From: Acanthosepion pharaonis
Lineage: Eukaryota; Mollusca; Cephalopoda; Sepiida; Sepiidae
Direction: 5' to 3'
DNA: 64,000 bases
NCBI GenBank assembly: GCA_903632075.3
Contig: CAHIKZ030000958.1
Coordinates: 798,501 to 862,500 of the forward strand
The translations under genes and the position numbers were made by a program. Positions 11,490 through 23,286 of the stretch are shown here, piece by piece (position 1 is the first letter of the stretch; every line of letters starts with the position of its first letter). The notes beneath the pieces were generated by a model. The model ran no database searches and had not been told where the DNA came from. It saw only the letters and a list, made by a program, of their open reading frames with translations.

Positions 11490-13266
11490 TGTGACACCCA
11501 CCGGTGGTCGTGATCTCAGCGCCAGTGCCAATATGGGGACGTCCACTGATCGCGACGTCAATATATGACACTGCGCGTCGGCACGTGGTCAACTCCCAGT
11601 TGCGGTGTGAAGCTGTAAGGTTTCTTCCACCAGCATTTTGGGGTGGACTCCTTGTCGCTGCTGCCAGCCCGTGTCCCGGTCGATCTGGTCGTTTCCAGTT
11701 CGATACAAGCTTTGTCGTTCTCAGCTCGCCTCCAATGCTTGGTCACCGAAGTAACTGCTTTGATCTCAAGTCTAACCTACCCACATTGTGACTTTGATCT
11801 TAGGTAGATGAAATCAATCAGGCGTCGGGCCATAGTGCAAGCTGAATCCAGGGTAAAGGTGATACCGCACAAGTGTAAGTAAAAGAAAAATAATAAAACA
11901 AACTCACAAGATTCAAATCTGTTGAGAAATAACAATTATCTTTATCTGTCAAATACAGAAGTGTATTTCTCTCTTAACCCACTTCTATGGATCCGTGACA
12001 CTTTTTGCATTTCTTAAGCGAAGTATGGTATCTTAAGTCGTTCGTCAATAAAAACTTGCTTTTGGTAGGAAGACTAAGTCAAAAAGGACGTGGAAATCTT
12101 TCAGTCAGTTTCTGTAAGGCTGGTCTCCAAACTCGAACAGTTTGGAACTCCGAACTCCTCGAAACTTTGCTTGAAACTCTCTGATCAGCTGCCTGGAGAC
12201 GTTTGTTTATATGGACACCGACCAACTCTGGGTTGGGGCCTGTTGTGGTTTGGGTTCTTTGACAATTCTTAATTCCCAACAAAAATTCTCTTTGTTCTTA
12301 GGCCAGAAAAATTAGTTACTTCCCATTTTTGGAAGATTAATCACTTTCCACTTCGGGGTTCCTCCCTCGTCTGTGTGGGAAGGTCGGAGGAAAGTTATCC
12401 TTCTAGACTCTTCCTCTCTCACATTGGTATCTCATACCAATCCCCTCAATGGGTGTTAACAACTTCTCTGTCTTTCTCATACATTCACCTCTGCCTATTA
12501 CCCATGCTACTTAGCCAATGATCTCTCAGTGGTGTGGTGTGGCTAGACTGGCCCTCTTGTTTACAAAGTCCTTTTTTTCTTCTTTTTCCTTTGGCCAAAA
12601 CATTTACAATTCCCAGATTGCCGAGTAATGCCCGGACCTCTATCGACTCATTAATCACTGTCAAAAAACCCGACATCTGGGTTCTCCGCTGGTCAATCCT
12701 TCAACTGGGTGGCCAAGGTTGACTGTGCCCACCCAACAATTAAATTCTTTATTTTTCTCATGTCTTAAAATTCTCTTATCACCAGATGCTCATTTTCGAG
12801 TCAACAGTTTGAATAAGCAATAATAATGATCCCTTTCGATTCTTTTTTTCATGTCAAGATTTGTACATAGACCAGATGGCTTCCCTTGCTGGAATCAGGA
12901 ATTAAAGTCAAATGATATCTCTGAAAGATAATTAATAGCTATTCTCTAGGGTTGTCTCAAGCTAAAATTTTTTCATGGCCGCATGCATCGGCCGACTTTG
13001 TTCATCTTTCAGAATTATGTTTTGTTTGACGTGTCACCCCCTTATCGCGACATTAATTAATTTTGACAGAATCACAGTCTCGCTCCTTCTTACTGATTTT
13101 CTGTCTTTTGCGAAAAGTATCTTCCTTTTGTAAAAAAAATAAATTCTTTTTTTTTAATGTCGCTCAGTCTATCTTTCGGTATAGCTCTTTCTCACCTTAA
13201 GTATTTCCCGTTTTTAATTTCTATGGTTAATTAGTTAGCCAATTACCATAGCTAAATAGGGTCACA
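11490..13266. repeat. GC-richer block with LTR-like ends
   Basis: The block begins TGTGACACCCACCGG and ends GGGTCACA, giving matched TGTGAC/GTCACA termini. Base composition rises sharply against the flanks, and TCG, CGC and CGA words are common where the neighbours have few. No open frame beyond 95 codons and no retroviral-type domain is seen. A long (1777 bp) solo LTR or a non-autonomous LTR element would fit. The flanking 5-mers do not match, so no target duplication supports this. An unrelated gene-regulatory segment is the alternative. Confidence 0.3.
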
Positions 13267-14410
13267 GAGAGAACTGACCATTTTTTCAGCATCTTTAACA
13301 ATGGATCATATGAATGAGTTCCATATGAGGTCTGGGCTGAGCTTAAGTTCTAATAAGTGCTCAAGGCACTGAGCCTCCCTGAGTGGACTCCCATTCATCA
13401 CGATAGATAAAAATTCAAAGTCTGCTCAGTGATGGGTCTTGATATAAATTTACAATCTTCACTTGTAAGGTTTTATCTCTTAGTTTCTATTCATTAAAAA
13501 TTCAGTTTTATCTCTTTTTTTTTCCCCTCTTACTCTCAAAAACAAATGTATTCTAGTAGTCTTGAATTTTCTGTTAAGTGGTGTTACATGACACTAAGAG
13601 CAGAGTATTTCTAAACAATTCTGATAATGTCTTGCTTGACTAACCTACTAATTACTGCTCTAAATACTTATATCCAGAAGTAAATGTTGATTTTACAGTG
13701 ATGATTCAACAAACGAAAAAGAATCTTTTAGTCAGAAATCAATTTATTTAGGATTTGTACAAGAAAATTTGAAAGGAAAAGAAACATATAAAGAAAAGAA
13801 AAACTGTCACAAGAGACGGCAATTAAAAAATTAGTCTCCAGAGTAATTTATCTAAATTTGGGTGGGTCACAGAAAGAGTAAGGAGGAACAAAAATTATTA
13901 ACAGTGATCATGTGTAATTACTGCAGATTTGAGACACAGCATACAATCAAGCTGAATCAGTAGACTGACCACCTAAGAGTAGGGGGTTGTCATCCAAGTT
14001 GCAAGTTTTATCTTGTTCATCTAATCAAATTAGCAATTGTTGTTCTCATTAGATAAATTTTATTATCAAATCCTTTTTTAATGCATAACAACAAAAATTA
14101 TGCAAAGCAAAAGACAAACAAATTGAAATAAAGAAGAGGCATACATGGAAGATTAGGCAAATTTTTAAAAGAAAATATTACCAAGAACCATAGACCATTG
14201 TTATGAAATCGGGAATTGTAATCATATATGGAAAGTAAAGAAAACACACTAACTCCTATGAAAAAAAATAAGGGTAAAGAGTAATGGAAACCACCCAACT
14301 AATCCTATCAGTAAGCCAAGCAAAAAAATAAGCACCATATAAAAATAAATATGTAAGTTTAAACTTCTTCAACTCTAGCCTGGAATGTTTTATTGGACAG
14401 TAGTCTAGTA
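13267..14410. other. Unannotated AT-rich stretch
   Basis: No family or gene was recognised here on either strand. There are poly-T and poly-A runs and no long reading frame. Confidence 0.5.
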
Positions 14411-14711
14411 CAGGGGTCAGCAACCTTCTGCTACCAATGTGCCAACTTAGTGTTTTATAATCATTCAGTGTACCAACAACATATGTATTTTCATACAAGT
14501 CATGGTCAATATACCTGTTCTACAATATATTTTATATAGTAATATATAGTATATATACTTCAGTATATGTTAAAATCTAAACAGGTAAATATCTTTTTTG
14601 CATTATAGTAGTTATTGGTTCAGACATTGTGATGTCATTTGCAGCTGTGTGCTATTGGAAATTGCTTGGCATGCTACGTGTGGCATGCATGCCATAGGTT
14701 GCCGACCCCTG
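14411..14711. mobile_element. hAT-type MITE
   Basis: A 301-bp element with terminal inverted repeats CAGGGGTCAGCAACCT and, at the right end, its complement AGGTTGCCGACCCCTG, differing at one position. These ends are typical of hAT non-autonomous elements. The 8-bp flanks GTCTAGTA and GTATAGGG agree at 5 of 8 positions, consistent with a decayed 8-bp target duplication. There is no transposase inside. Confidence 0.85.
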
Positions 14712-15070
14712 GTATAGGGAATACAGGTACTGGTTCCAGTTTGTAACCGAAAGAGCTCAATTTCTGTGCTAGACAATACAATAGCTTAGTAACAAAAAGA
14801 AGGAAGTTAGATATGGCAAAGCCAAGTAATGAAAATAATATACCACCCACTCAGAAAGAAAAATGAAAGAATTCCATTCAAAGTTACTAATGCCACATAC
14901 AAAAGAACTTGAAAAGTCAGTGATCATTAATCCCAATAATTTCACACTAGTCTATCTTTCATCTTATTTTTCTTGCTTTTTATTTTAACTGAATTCCAAC
15001 AATGCCACTTAACAATTCACCTAAGCAACAAAAATAAGATGAAGCTAACCTGAAATTAATCATAATATAA

Positions 15071-15099
15071 AAGAGACTCAGACTTTTTAAGTCTGAGTC
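15071..15099. repeat. Short perfect hairpin
   Basis: GACTCAGACTT and AAGTCTGAGTC form 11-bp arms around TTT. No T-run or gene context gives it a transcription-termination role. Confidence 0.6.
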
Positions 15100-15109
15100 T
15101 TTTTAAGTG

Positions 15110-15185
15110 CCATTTCCTCTTCAGGGCATGGGCAATCATGGTTCTCAACACCTTCCTTTCTTTAATATCTGCAAACTGTACATTG
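15110..15185 (-). pseudogene. RTE LINE 3'-end fragment
   Basis: On the minus strand it translates in part as DIKERKVLRTMIAHALKRKW, matching the final block of the RTE protein seen at 55.3-55.7 and 42.05 kb. The rest of this insertion cannot be followed. Confidence 0.5.
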
Positions 15186-15479
15186 TCATTGTTCTTTGAA
15201 AAAAATGGTAGTGGTTTCCCCATTGCTTTTTTCAATGTTTTGAAATCAAAATTGTCTTTTCAAACTGGTTGTCAACCAAGGCAAAAAGAGTCCAGTCTAC
15301 CAAAAGTTAGGAGAGGAGAGTGAAAAGTGAATAAGAACAAGTATATGTTTTAAATCCCACTGTAAAGTTTCTAAGGTATATACTACCAGGACAGAAACAA
15401 TAGATGTATCTAAGATATCACAGCTCTCCCACCATTTTCAGCCAGTTGTATTTTATTTTGTTTTTCTTAATTCAGTGCA

Positions 15480-15645
15480 ACTGCTACCAAAGCTAAAAGG
15501 CTTGGTTTACTCTACTACTTTGCCTCTAACAGGAGGGAGAAAACAATTGATTCATGCCTTTTCCAAGGGTATTAGTACAAAGTGAAGACAAGCAGCTACT
15601 GCTGGAGTTAATTCTGTTCATTTCTATTTTCAACAACTATTAAGA
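15480..15645 (-). mobile_element. SINE-2/3 fragment
   Basis: Minus-strand match to the shared middle module (GATTCATGCC...CCAAGGGTATTAGTAC on the plus strand) and a decayed tRNA-like head. Too diverged to assign to one family. Confidence 0.45.
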
Positions 15646-15779
15646 CTTCTTACAATTGTTGCATCATTTCAAAGAATAAAATGTCTAAGACTTCATATAA
15701 AATTTAATGAAAAAAACCCAGAAATTTTAGAGTTGTCAGTGTTCGAGAAAGTTATCTTTCGCAAAGAAAAAAAAAGGAA

Positions 15780-16440
15780 AAAGATTGACAAGAAAAAAAA
15801 AAAAAAAAAAAAAGAAAAAAATAGAAAAATATATTACAGCTAATATTTTAGGAATATTTATGACAAAAGGAAAGAAATTTTTCATGTGATGTGTTTCGAC
15901 CTTTAGAACTTCATTGAACTAAACCAATATTTACAAAATGCTAACACAAAAAGGTTTTTCCACTGTCAGATTTTCCTAAAATTGTTCCGATATATAAAAA
16001 TTTACATATCTCTTCCCCACAGCAAAGATTAAAATGAAATAAGAGGTTGTTTAAATGCACCTTAGCTTGCAAAAGTAATTCTGAATAAGAAATACTTGCT
16101 ACTTAATATCTATGTAGATCAGATACAACAAAGTATCATTTTTTTTTTTTAACATAAGGAATACAGACTTTTTGTTTCCGATTAGGATACCGACTATGTA
16201 ACAAGGCTATGTTTGTGGAACCAGTAAAGTAAAAAAAAAACAAAAGAAAACTCACAATAGCTTTCAAGATTTGTATGTTAACCATCGATATACAACAAGT
16301 TTTATTTATACTATATTCAAACTATTGTCTTCATTTTAGTTATTGTTATAATCCATGTTTTGGCCATTGAAACCCCACTCTGGCCTTACTCAGGTGTATA
16401 TTGATCAGAGTAACCTACATGGAATTCTAAACTGAACCTT
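15780..16440. other. Unannotated stretch with a Penelope-end-like segment
   Basis: Poly-A runs at 15791-15813. The segment 15885-15975 (ATGTGATGTGTTTCGACC, then GGTTTTTCCACTGTCAGATTTTCC) resembles, in part, the repeat at 39340-39379 and 39990-40023. Nothing else was recognised. Confidence 0.35.
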
Positions 16441-16452
16441 TTATTTAATCTA

Positions 16453-16713
16453 AGGAGGCATGGTGGAGTAATAGATAGCGACTCAGACTGAGGAATCGTA
16501 GAGCAGAGTTCGGATTCCAGTTGAATCCATTCATTTACGTGCTAATACCCTTGGGAAAGGGTATCTTCTCTCCCCAGCTATGAGTAAATAGCAAGACAGA
16601 CCACACTGGTCTACTGCAGAAAGAAATGTCAACCTCCTGCAGGAAAAAAATCTACCTCGTCAGTCATGTATCAAAAGATACATGATCACCTAAGCATGGC
16701 ACATAACTGACTG
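16453..16713 (+). mobile_element. SINE-2 copy
   Basis: Best-preserved SINE-2: head CATGGTGGAGTAATAGATAG, B-box-like GAGTTCGGATTCC, shared middle (CATTTACGTGCTAATACCC), CAGCTATGAGTAAATAG, and an end segment matching 11140-11237. Confidence 0.75.
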
Positions 16714-16802
16714 ATTGTGGGTAGACTGTTCTCATTCCACTGCTCATGTTTAAGATCGTTTCGTTCTTATTTTTATTTATTACTGTTGTTATTGTTTGTC
16801 CG

Positions 16803-17168
16803 TTTCCACTGATAATGGCCTAGTGAGTAAAAGTGTTGGTTTGTGAATTTGGTGACATAGTGGTTATGAGTTCAATCCTTGGTTTGGACAGCATGTACTT
16901 GCAATTAATGGAAGCAATAACTGAACAGTATTTAAGAAAAATAGAACTAAATGATATCCCTAAACATGAGCAGTGGAACGAGAAAAGTCTACGCCTGTAG
17001 ATTAAATAAAAGATCCAGTTCGAAATTCCCTGTTGGCTACCCAAATCAATATACACCTGAGGAAAGCTGGTGGCTGAAATGTTGTGATAACAAAGATGAG
17101 GAAAATAGTCCAAATGTAAATTGTGTAAATAATGATAACTCCTCATCCCAGAAATTCAGACAAAAATT
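16803..17168 (+). mobile_element. SINE-1 copy, diverged
   Basis: Same order as the copies at 2543 and 23287 (GAGTTCAATCC B-box-like element, GAACGAGAAAAGTCTACGCC, central CACCTGAGGAAAGCTGG...GGCTGAAATG, AATAGTCC tail, CTCATCCCAGAAATTCAGAC end) but with many substitutions and small indels, suggesting an older insertion. Confidence 0.65.
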
Positions 17169-18207
17169 GCCGTTTTTTTACCAGAAATATCTATAGATAG
17201 AAAAACGTTAATTCCACTTCAACCCGATCCCCATTTTCTGTATTTGTAGAAATCTGTCCATAGAAACAGGTTTCTGAATTACACCATGCACAGTCAGCAA
17301 GCTTCCATGTAGAAGTGAGAGAGAAAATGTATACAGGATTGTATAAATGTTATATATGCATTTTATTACGAATGGAAGCAAGTGATTTGTATGGTATAGT
17401 TGTATAGTTATAGGTGGGTATAACAATTTTTTTTATGCTACAAATAAGAATGATAATACTTGTTCTTAGATTAAAACCAATTACTCGTGTAAGGAGATTT
17501 TCAAGTAGCAACTACCAGTGCATCTGAAAGGTTGCACTTGAGCCACTGTGAAAGACGACAACTATGCCAGGAGATATAAATACCATTTTAGCAGACATTA
17601 ATAACGATTTAAAAAAAAAAAAAAAAAAATGGCTGATGCACATAAGAGAAGAAAGAAAAGACAAAAACAGAATTAAAAAATAAATAATAGTTGCATGGAT
17701 GAATCTCCAAAAACAGTAAGTACTTGTGTACAAAGTCAAAGCTCATGTGTATGCTGAACATTTTTCAAGCTCACAAAACCATTTAAAAAAAAAAAAGTTT
17801 CAGATTTTGGAATGTGAATCATACAACTTTTCAACAATTCTTGTGTGCAATATATATATTATATAAAAATAAAGAACAAACTTCTCTACATATAGAATTA
17901 TCCAGATGAGAGAAAGAACAAATGGAGTAAACAGTTCATAGCATTTACTTTTAAAAAAGTGCTCAATATAAAGTAGAGCAATATTATATTATTATTTTTA
18001 TCATAATAAAAACATTTTTAAATCACTACACAAAAGCTTCCAGGTTTCAATACTTTGATTGTACTTCTTCAGGTTATAGTAAGTAGTTGGTGAATGAAGC
18101 TTTAATAAAAATGAAACATGTTAGATAGATATAAGTTTCCTACTTGTTCTTTATTTCATTATCCTGTCAGATTCCAATCCATATCATTTTATATATATAT
18201 ATATATA

Positions 18208-18719
18208 ATTTAAAAAGGATGAAAGCTGACCAGAGCACACCACTGTGGTTTTCGACCTCTATGGTCTCCTCAGGTGGTTTGTTCAGCAAATCAACTACAC
18301 AGAGCTTAACAACTTAAGCACTTTCAAAACCGGAAGTAGTGGGGGGAATTTTTTAACTTTAACCGTGTTCAAATAATTGGGGCTGAACTTCTTAAAATGT
18401 CTGCATTTGGTCATGATCTCTGACTTCCCATTCAGCAATTCATTGGTGTTTTAATATGTTGCTATAGTGAGTTTCTCTTCTTGGCATAGGCTACACGTAT
18501 TTTTGACTATTATGTTAGTCTTTAAATTTCTTAAAATGCTCCATTTAATGCTTAGACTTTTGCTATGTCTTTCCCTAATAGTAGCAATCTAACTTTGTGC
18601 TGTACCTATGCTCCGGAATTCTAAAAGATGTAACTGATTTGCTCAACAAACCACCTGAAGAGACCGTAGAGGTTGAAACTGCAGTAGTGTGTCCTGGTCA
18701 GCTTTCATCCTTTTTAAAT
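18208..18719 (-). mobile_element. Penelope-like element remnant between inverted arms
   Basis: Arms at 18208-18294 and 18635-18719 are reverse complements of each other with a few differences. The interior on the minus strand shows the end of a Penelope GIY-YIG endonuclease domain: blocks like IKWSIL, CSLCQEEKL, IATY, NTNELLNGKSEI and MTKCRHFKKF (about 18570 down to 18340), with frame interruptions. Each arm contains a core CTGARGA-GACC-hairpin-GGTY-GAAA resembling a hammerhead ribozyme. Penelope elements are known to carry terminal repeats in mixed orientation and hammerhead motifs. The element is heavily truncated. Confidence 0.65.
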
Positions 18720-18823
18720 ATTAAACAGCTCTGCAAGTCTGGTCTTATGACTTTGTATTGAACACTTAATACATTCGGTTTCAACAAATATTTTACTATC
18801 TATGTTACTCTGGCATGCACACA

Positions 18824-18827
<4 letters not shown>

Positions 18828-18878
<51 letters not shown>
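18828..18878. repeat. (TA)n microsatellite
   Basis: Uninterrupted TA tract of about 25 units, after a short CA stretch. Confidence 0.95.
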
Positions 18879-18879
<1 letters not shown>

Positions 18880-19019
18880 CCCTGAGGCAAACAAAAATAA
18901 ATGCACCATTAATTTATTCTATCATAACCAGATGCACACAAGATGAAAATATAATTTGCTGATACACCATTCAACAATTGTAACAAACACCTTAGATTTA
19001 TCATCTTCCATAAAAAGTT

Positions 19020-19345
19020 TACAACTTCTGATTTAATCATTGCAAACAACATGGGACCTCAAAAATCACCCCTATGTAAAAATAATGTTAATGAATTCTC
19101 ATGTCCTCTGGGAGTTTGAATCTCCAATATTAATAATGATACTTTCATGGTAAATTGTTCAAATGAGCTCTTTGCTACGGTACCTAGACTTTTGAATTTA
19201 AGCACAATACAAAACTGGTGTCGAGATTTCATCAATTTACAGGTGAGTTGGCTAGATGTAGCCATAAGTTCTATGCTAACATTTTCTTCCACTTCTTGCT
19301 TATAGAAGTCCCTTGTGGCTCCATGCTTTCCAGCCAACTTCAATT
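19020..19345 (+). pseudogene. CR1/Jockey-like LINE C-terminal fragment
   Basis: Frame-broken remnant of the same family as 36780-37545. Visible blocks include SNELFATVPRLLNLSTIQNWC and SMLTFSSTSCL, then SLVAPCFPANFNF, corresponding to DELSSMVPRVYEFKRSTRL ... NSFF ... WNSLLASCFPVNF in the other copy. It is plus strand and 5'-truncated. Confidence 0.6.
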
Positions 19346-20509
19346 TTCAAAAATTTAAATGCAATGTCTATTGCTATCTACTGTACTCCCAATTAAAGAT
19401 AAAATAAAATAAATCACATTCTTTTTGTGTAACCTCATTCCCAATAGCCTTTACAGCTGACATCACACTAGACCATTTCAAACATCCAGATAACAAAGAA
19501 TACCAGGATGCAAACAAAGGAATTCTAACCACCACACATCACATCAGTTCCTGATAATATCTGTGAAAGTGAAAAGTACTTGAACAAAAACAATATGAAT
19601 TTTTGACAGTTTATCCACAGCTTCAAGTGCAATACTAATATCTCATCTGAAAATTGGAAAATACAATAAAAAAAAAAATTAAACACAGACAGACTTTGTT
19701 GGTTCTTTTTAATCAATTGCCATATTGGGCACTTTCCACTAAATACTGTGCACACACACATAGAATAGGCTAAAAGTTTGAGACCATCCTCTGGATTTAT
19801 TTGATACATTAGTGCATAGTGTTCAAGTTTTTAGAGAGGCTTACCTAAAATTTATAGGTCACTAGTCCTAAGATTTGCATTATCCATCAAGGTAGATTAG
19901 AATTTAAAAAAATAAAATTTTAAGGAAACTTTATGCAGTAATGAGTTAATTTCATTGTTATTATTGAAATATGGGAAGAGAAAGTCCCTCTTACCCAATG
20001 TGAGCTAGTAAATTAGTTTTGAAAAAGGCATACAACCTTCAGTTTTTAGCCGATTCTTTGAAATATGGCCTCAAACTTTTGGCTTATAGTGTGTGTGTAA
20101 TAAAAATGGAACCTATCAAAGTTGGTAATAGATGGAACAACTTTTTACAATTAATAATTGGGTAATAATTACTGGAGAGTGGTTTTCCCAAATGCTCACT
20201 CACCCGGACTTCTGTCAACCATTATGACACGTCAGAGATAAAACAAAGAGATCTTTTGTCAAGATATCTGACAGAGGGCAGATGTATGATATCATGCCAT
20301 TCCCCCAAAGCATTAAAGTTAACTGAAGGCAAACAGCCTGAGCTGAAATTCAAACATACTTGACCAATTACATTTTCTATACAAACTTCTACTACACACA
20401 AAAAAAAAAAAAAAAAAAATAGGAGGTGCAGAAAAATTCTTAACCTAACCAAGAAAGGATTCCAAAATAAATTCAGCCTGGCCATATTTTAGGAAGTGTG
20501 TTCAGCCAA

Positions 20510-20724
20510 TAACTTTAACATGCACACTTATTGCTCTTAATGTTATATTTTGTGGATACACATGTTTGAGTAGACATACACTATTTAAAAAAAATCTAAT
20601 TGAATATCTAACAGTTTTGGGCATCCAAGAGACTCTAAAGAAAATACATCTTTTGGCAGGACTCAAACCTGCATCTTCCTTATATTGGGGGAAGGTATGC
20701 TTTAGACTGCTCAGCCACAAAAGA
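20510..20724 (-). mobile_element. SINE-5: tRNA-Leu-like head plus body
   Basis: The first 76 nt on the minus strand (20724-20649) fold partly as a tRNA. There is a perfect 7-bp acceptor (TCTTTTG/CAAAAGA), an A box TGGCTGAGCAGTCTAAAGC like that of tRNA-Leu/Ser, and a perfect 5-bp T stem (GCAGG/CCTGC) with loop TTTGAGT. The anticodon arm is abnormal: CTTCC/GGAAG closes a 10-nt loop. A SINE body follows (CTTTAGAGTCTCTTGGATGCCC). Part of the same head is at 4985-5040, and body segments recur near 53040-53180. Confidence 0.6.
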
Positions 20725-21133
20725 CTTCCCCTGTAAAGTAAGTTTCAATTACTCTCTAAGAAATACACATCACTCATCGGAACCTTCTGAAGCCTATATC
20801 TGCTCATCTTATTTGTTTAGTATTCAAACCCAGTTAAAAAAAAAAAAAAAAAAAAGTCATTTTTAATGCTAATTTTCAAGACAAGCAAGCTGTCCTCACT
20901 AGGAAGATTAGTATAAGACTAGTCATCCAAATGATCTTGTAATGAATTTTGTGAAGCTTAATAAATATCTAAGTAAGCACAAGTTATTTTTTTCTTAAAC
21001 CAAATTTTAAGGCCAAAATTGAAGGTCAACCTAAATATAGTTAACTATTTTTATTAGATTAAAATCTATGTACAAAAGTAACATGTGCAAATCCGAGATG
21101 TGAGCACACACAAAAAAAAAAAAAAACAAACAA

Positions 21134-21157
21134 ACATATATAGATAGATAGATAGAT
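21134..21157. repeat. TAGA tetranucleotide repeat
   Basis: Short (TAGA)n after an A-rich run. Confidence 0.85.
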
Positions 21158-21690
21158 TCTTATTAAATATAGCAAGTATGTGCTTAAGTATCAGTTAAAA
21201 AGGATACCACTTAGCTCTTTCTATTTAAGTCATCTTTGAATAAGGAAAAGATGACTTTTTAGTGTAGGCTTTGTTTGGATATCACAGACAAGGGACACTA
21301 GGCAAGCCAGATTGCTAAACTACTTATGTAAATTATTAGGTAAAAAATGCATGATGTTAAAACAGACTTATCTTGCTCAATAAAGCATAAAAAGAAGAAA
21401 TAAAAATTTTAAAAATACTTTCAGAAAATCATAGTTTAATTTGTATCAAGTATATGACAAAGTGCAAGTGTAAGTCATATAAAGCTACCATTCCTTAAAA
21501 GATTAAAAAGTCCATTTAGGATGTAGGCAATCATGGCTCTCTACAACTTCCTGTCTCTAAGCTATATTTGACTCTTTATTATCTCTTTGTCTCCACTAAG
21601 CCAGCCATTCCCCAAACTCATTAAGCAGGTTACTTGATGTTTCCCCTTTGCCCTGTGAGTGTTAAATTTTCTAAGTCCTCTTTGCTCATA

Positions 21691-23027
21691 CAGGGTGCCT
21701 CCCCCAAAAAACCACACACACACGCACACACAGAACCTACAAATTTCTGAATAAAACTTAATATTAATTTTTCTTCTTTTCTCTTTCAGAGTATATAAGT
21801 TGACTTTGTGCATGAAATATTGGAACAATAATCTTCCCCGATATGTCTTGGTTAACAAAGGAAAAGACATTTTGCATGGAGGCCTATTTCACCAACAAAT
21901 CATACACTGTAGTGCGAACAAACTTTTGGAAAAAGTTTCAGAACAGAATTTTTGACTGGGTTCAGAAGTTCAAAGAATATGGAACTCTGAGCTCTAAAGG
22001 TCTGAGGGAAACCTATTCTGGTCGGAGGGTGAGTGCTAGAACAGAAATGAACATTGATGCTATATGGGATTCAGTGGGGCAAATCCAAAAGAAATCACTT
22101 CGACAACAAAGTCAACTGCCGGGAATCTCTTGAGAGTCTTAAATCAGATCTTCATTTGTATCCTTACAACATCCAAATAAAGCAAAAACTTACAGAGATG
22201 GACATGGAAATAATCCATAACCATGTGTGAATGGTTTTGTAACACAATCAAAGACAATCCAGATTTCTTGGATCATGTTTGGTTCTCTGATGAAGCACAC
22301 TTTCTGCTTTCAGGACATGTAAACAGCAAAAAGAATGTTTATTGGGGTACAGCCACACCAGAAGATGTGTTACAGAGGCTGTTACACACAACAAAGTGCA
22401 CAGCATGGCATTATCGGCCGATATTGGTGCAAAGACAAAAATGAGAAACCTCAAACAGTGAATACAGAGTGCTATGTGGCAGTTCTGAGAAAGCTTTTGG
22501 TATCACTGGGATAGATCAAGATGAACAGTGATTTCAGCAAGACGGGGCCACCCACCACACATCAAATGACCCCCTAGCCTGGCTGTGTGACCAATTTCAG
22601 GAGACTGATCAGCAGGAAGTGTAATGTTGAGTGGGAACCACACTTACCAAACTTGAACCCCACACATTTTTATTTGTGGGGGTATCTCAAAGATAAAGTG
22701 TACCTGAACAACCCTCAAACAAATAGTAAACTGAGTGCAGCAATCACAGCCAAAATCAAGGAAATCCCCAAAGAGGAACATGTCCGAGTAATTGACAATT
22801 TTGCACAACATTTGCAAGTTTGCCTCCAACACCACAGAGGCCCATTTGGAGCATATATTGGAAAGAATGTGACTTTTATGCAAAGTGACCAATTTAACCA
22901 AAACTTTGGGGAAGGATTGTACACAGACTGAAGTACAAATCCACCAAGTTTCTTGAAATTAACTGAACCTTTGTAGGATTTATTACAAATATTTATGGGT
23001 TCTTTTTTGTGGGGGAAGGTTACCCTG
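21691..23027 (+). mobile_element. mariner-like transposon
   Basis: 1337 bp, flanked by TA on both sides. Terminal inverted repeats start CAGGGTGCCTCCCCC (left) and CAGGGTAACCTTCCCCC (right, reverse complement). The interior encodes a broken transposase (separate entry). The size matches a full-length mariner-type element, so it inserted whole and then decayed in place. It sits inside an older RTE copy. Confidence 0.85.
21843..22931 (+). pseudogene. mariner-type transposase, frameshifted
   Basis: Three open pieces in shifting frames. Piece 1, 21843-22133, is an N-terminal helix-turn-helix region starting MSWLTKEKTFCMEAYF and including KKFQNRIFDWVQKFKEYGTL. Piece 2, 22223-22444, has the first catalytic region HVWFSDEAHFLLSGHVN with the Asp present. 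Piece 3, 22587-22931, has PHLPNLNPTHFYLWGYLKDKV, in which the third acidic residue region is visible (canonical SPDLNP-type) but altered to SNLNP-like, and a C-terminal tail. The middle QQDGA-like region, with the second Asp (QQDGATHHT-like), lies between pieces at about 22535-22560. It is inactive because of frameshifts. Confidence 0.8.
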
Positions 23028-23286
23028 TATGTTTCAGAATTTTCAACTCTTTCTGATTTTATGCTCTAAGCATTTTTCTAGTTCACATTTTCATTATCAC
23101 TACTTATGGCTGTCATTATGTCAGATGTTTGGATATGGGGTTGCAAGTTCAGTTCTTATCAAAGGCACTATTTTTGTTGATATGGTACTATACATACAAA
23201 GTCCTTTTAGTTTTAAGTGTTTCAGACAAGTTAGTGTATGAAAAAGTAAAACTAATTGTTATATTCACACTTATTAACTAAATTAA

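Larger units (their letters stand above)
21505..23115 (-). pseudogene. RTE LINE fragment split by a mariner insertion
   Basis: On the minus strand, 23115-23028 reads as a decayed RKRQLKFLGHI-coding segment (near AATCAGAAAGAGTTGAAAATTC). It resumes at 21690 with EDLENLTLTGQRGNIK and runs to the AGGAAGTTGTAGAGAGCC tail at 21555-21520. The two halves are consecutive in other RTE copies (42810-42860), so the mariner at 21691-23027 interrupts a single older insertion. Confidence 0.65.
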
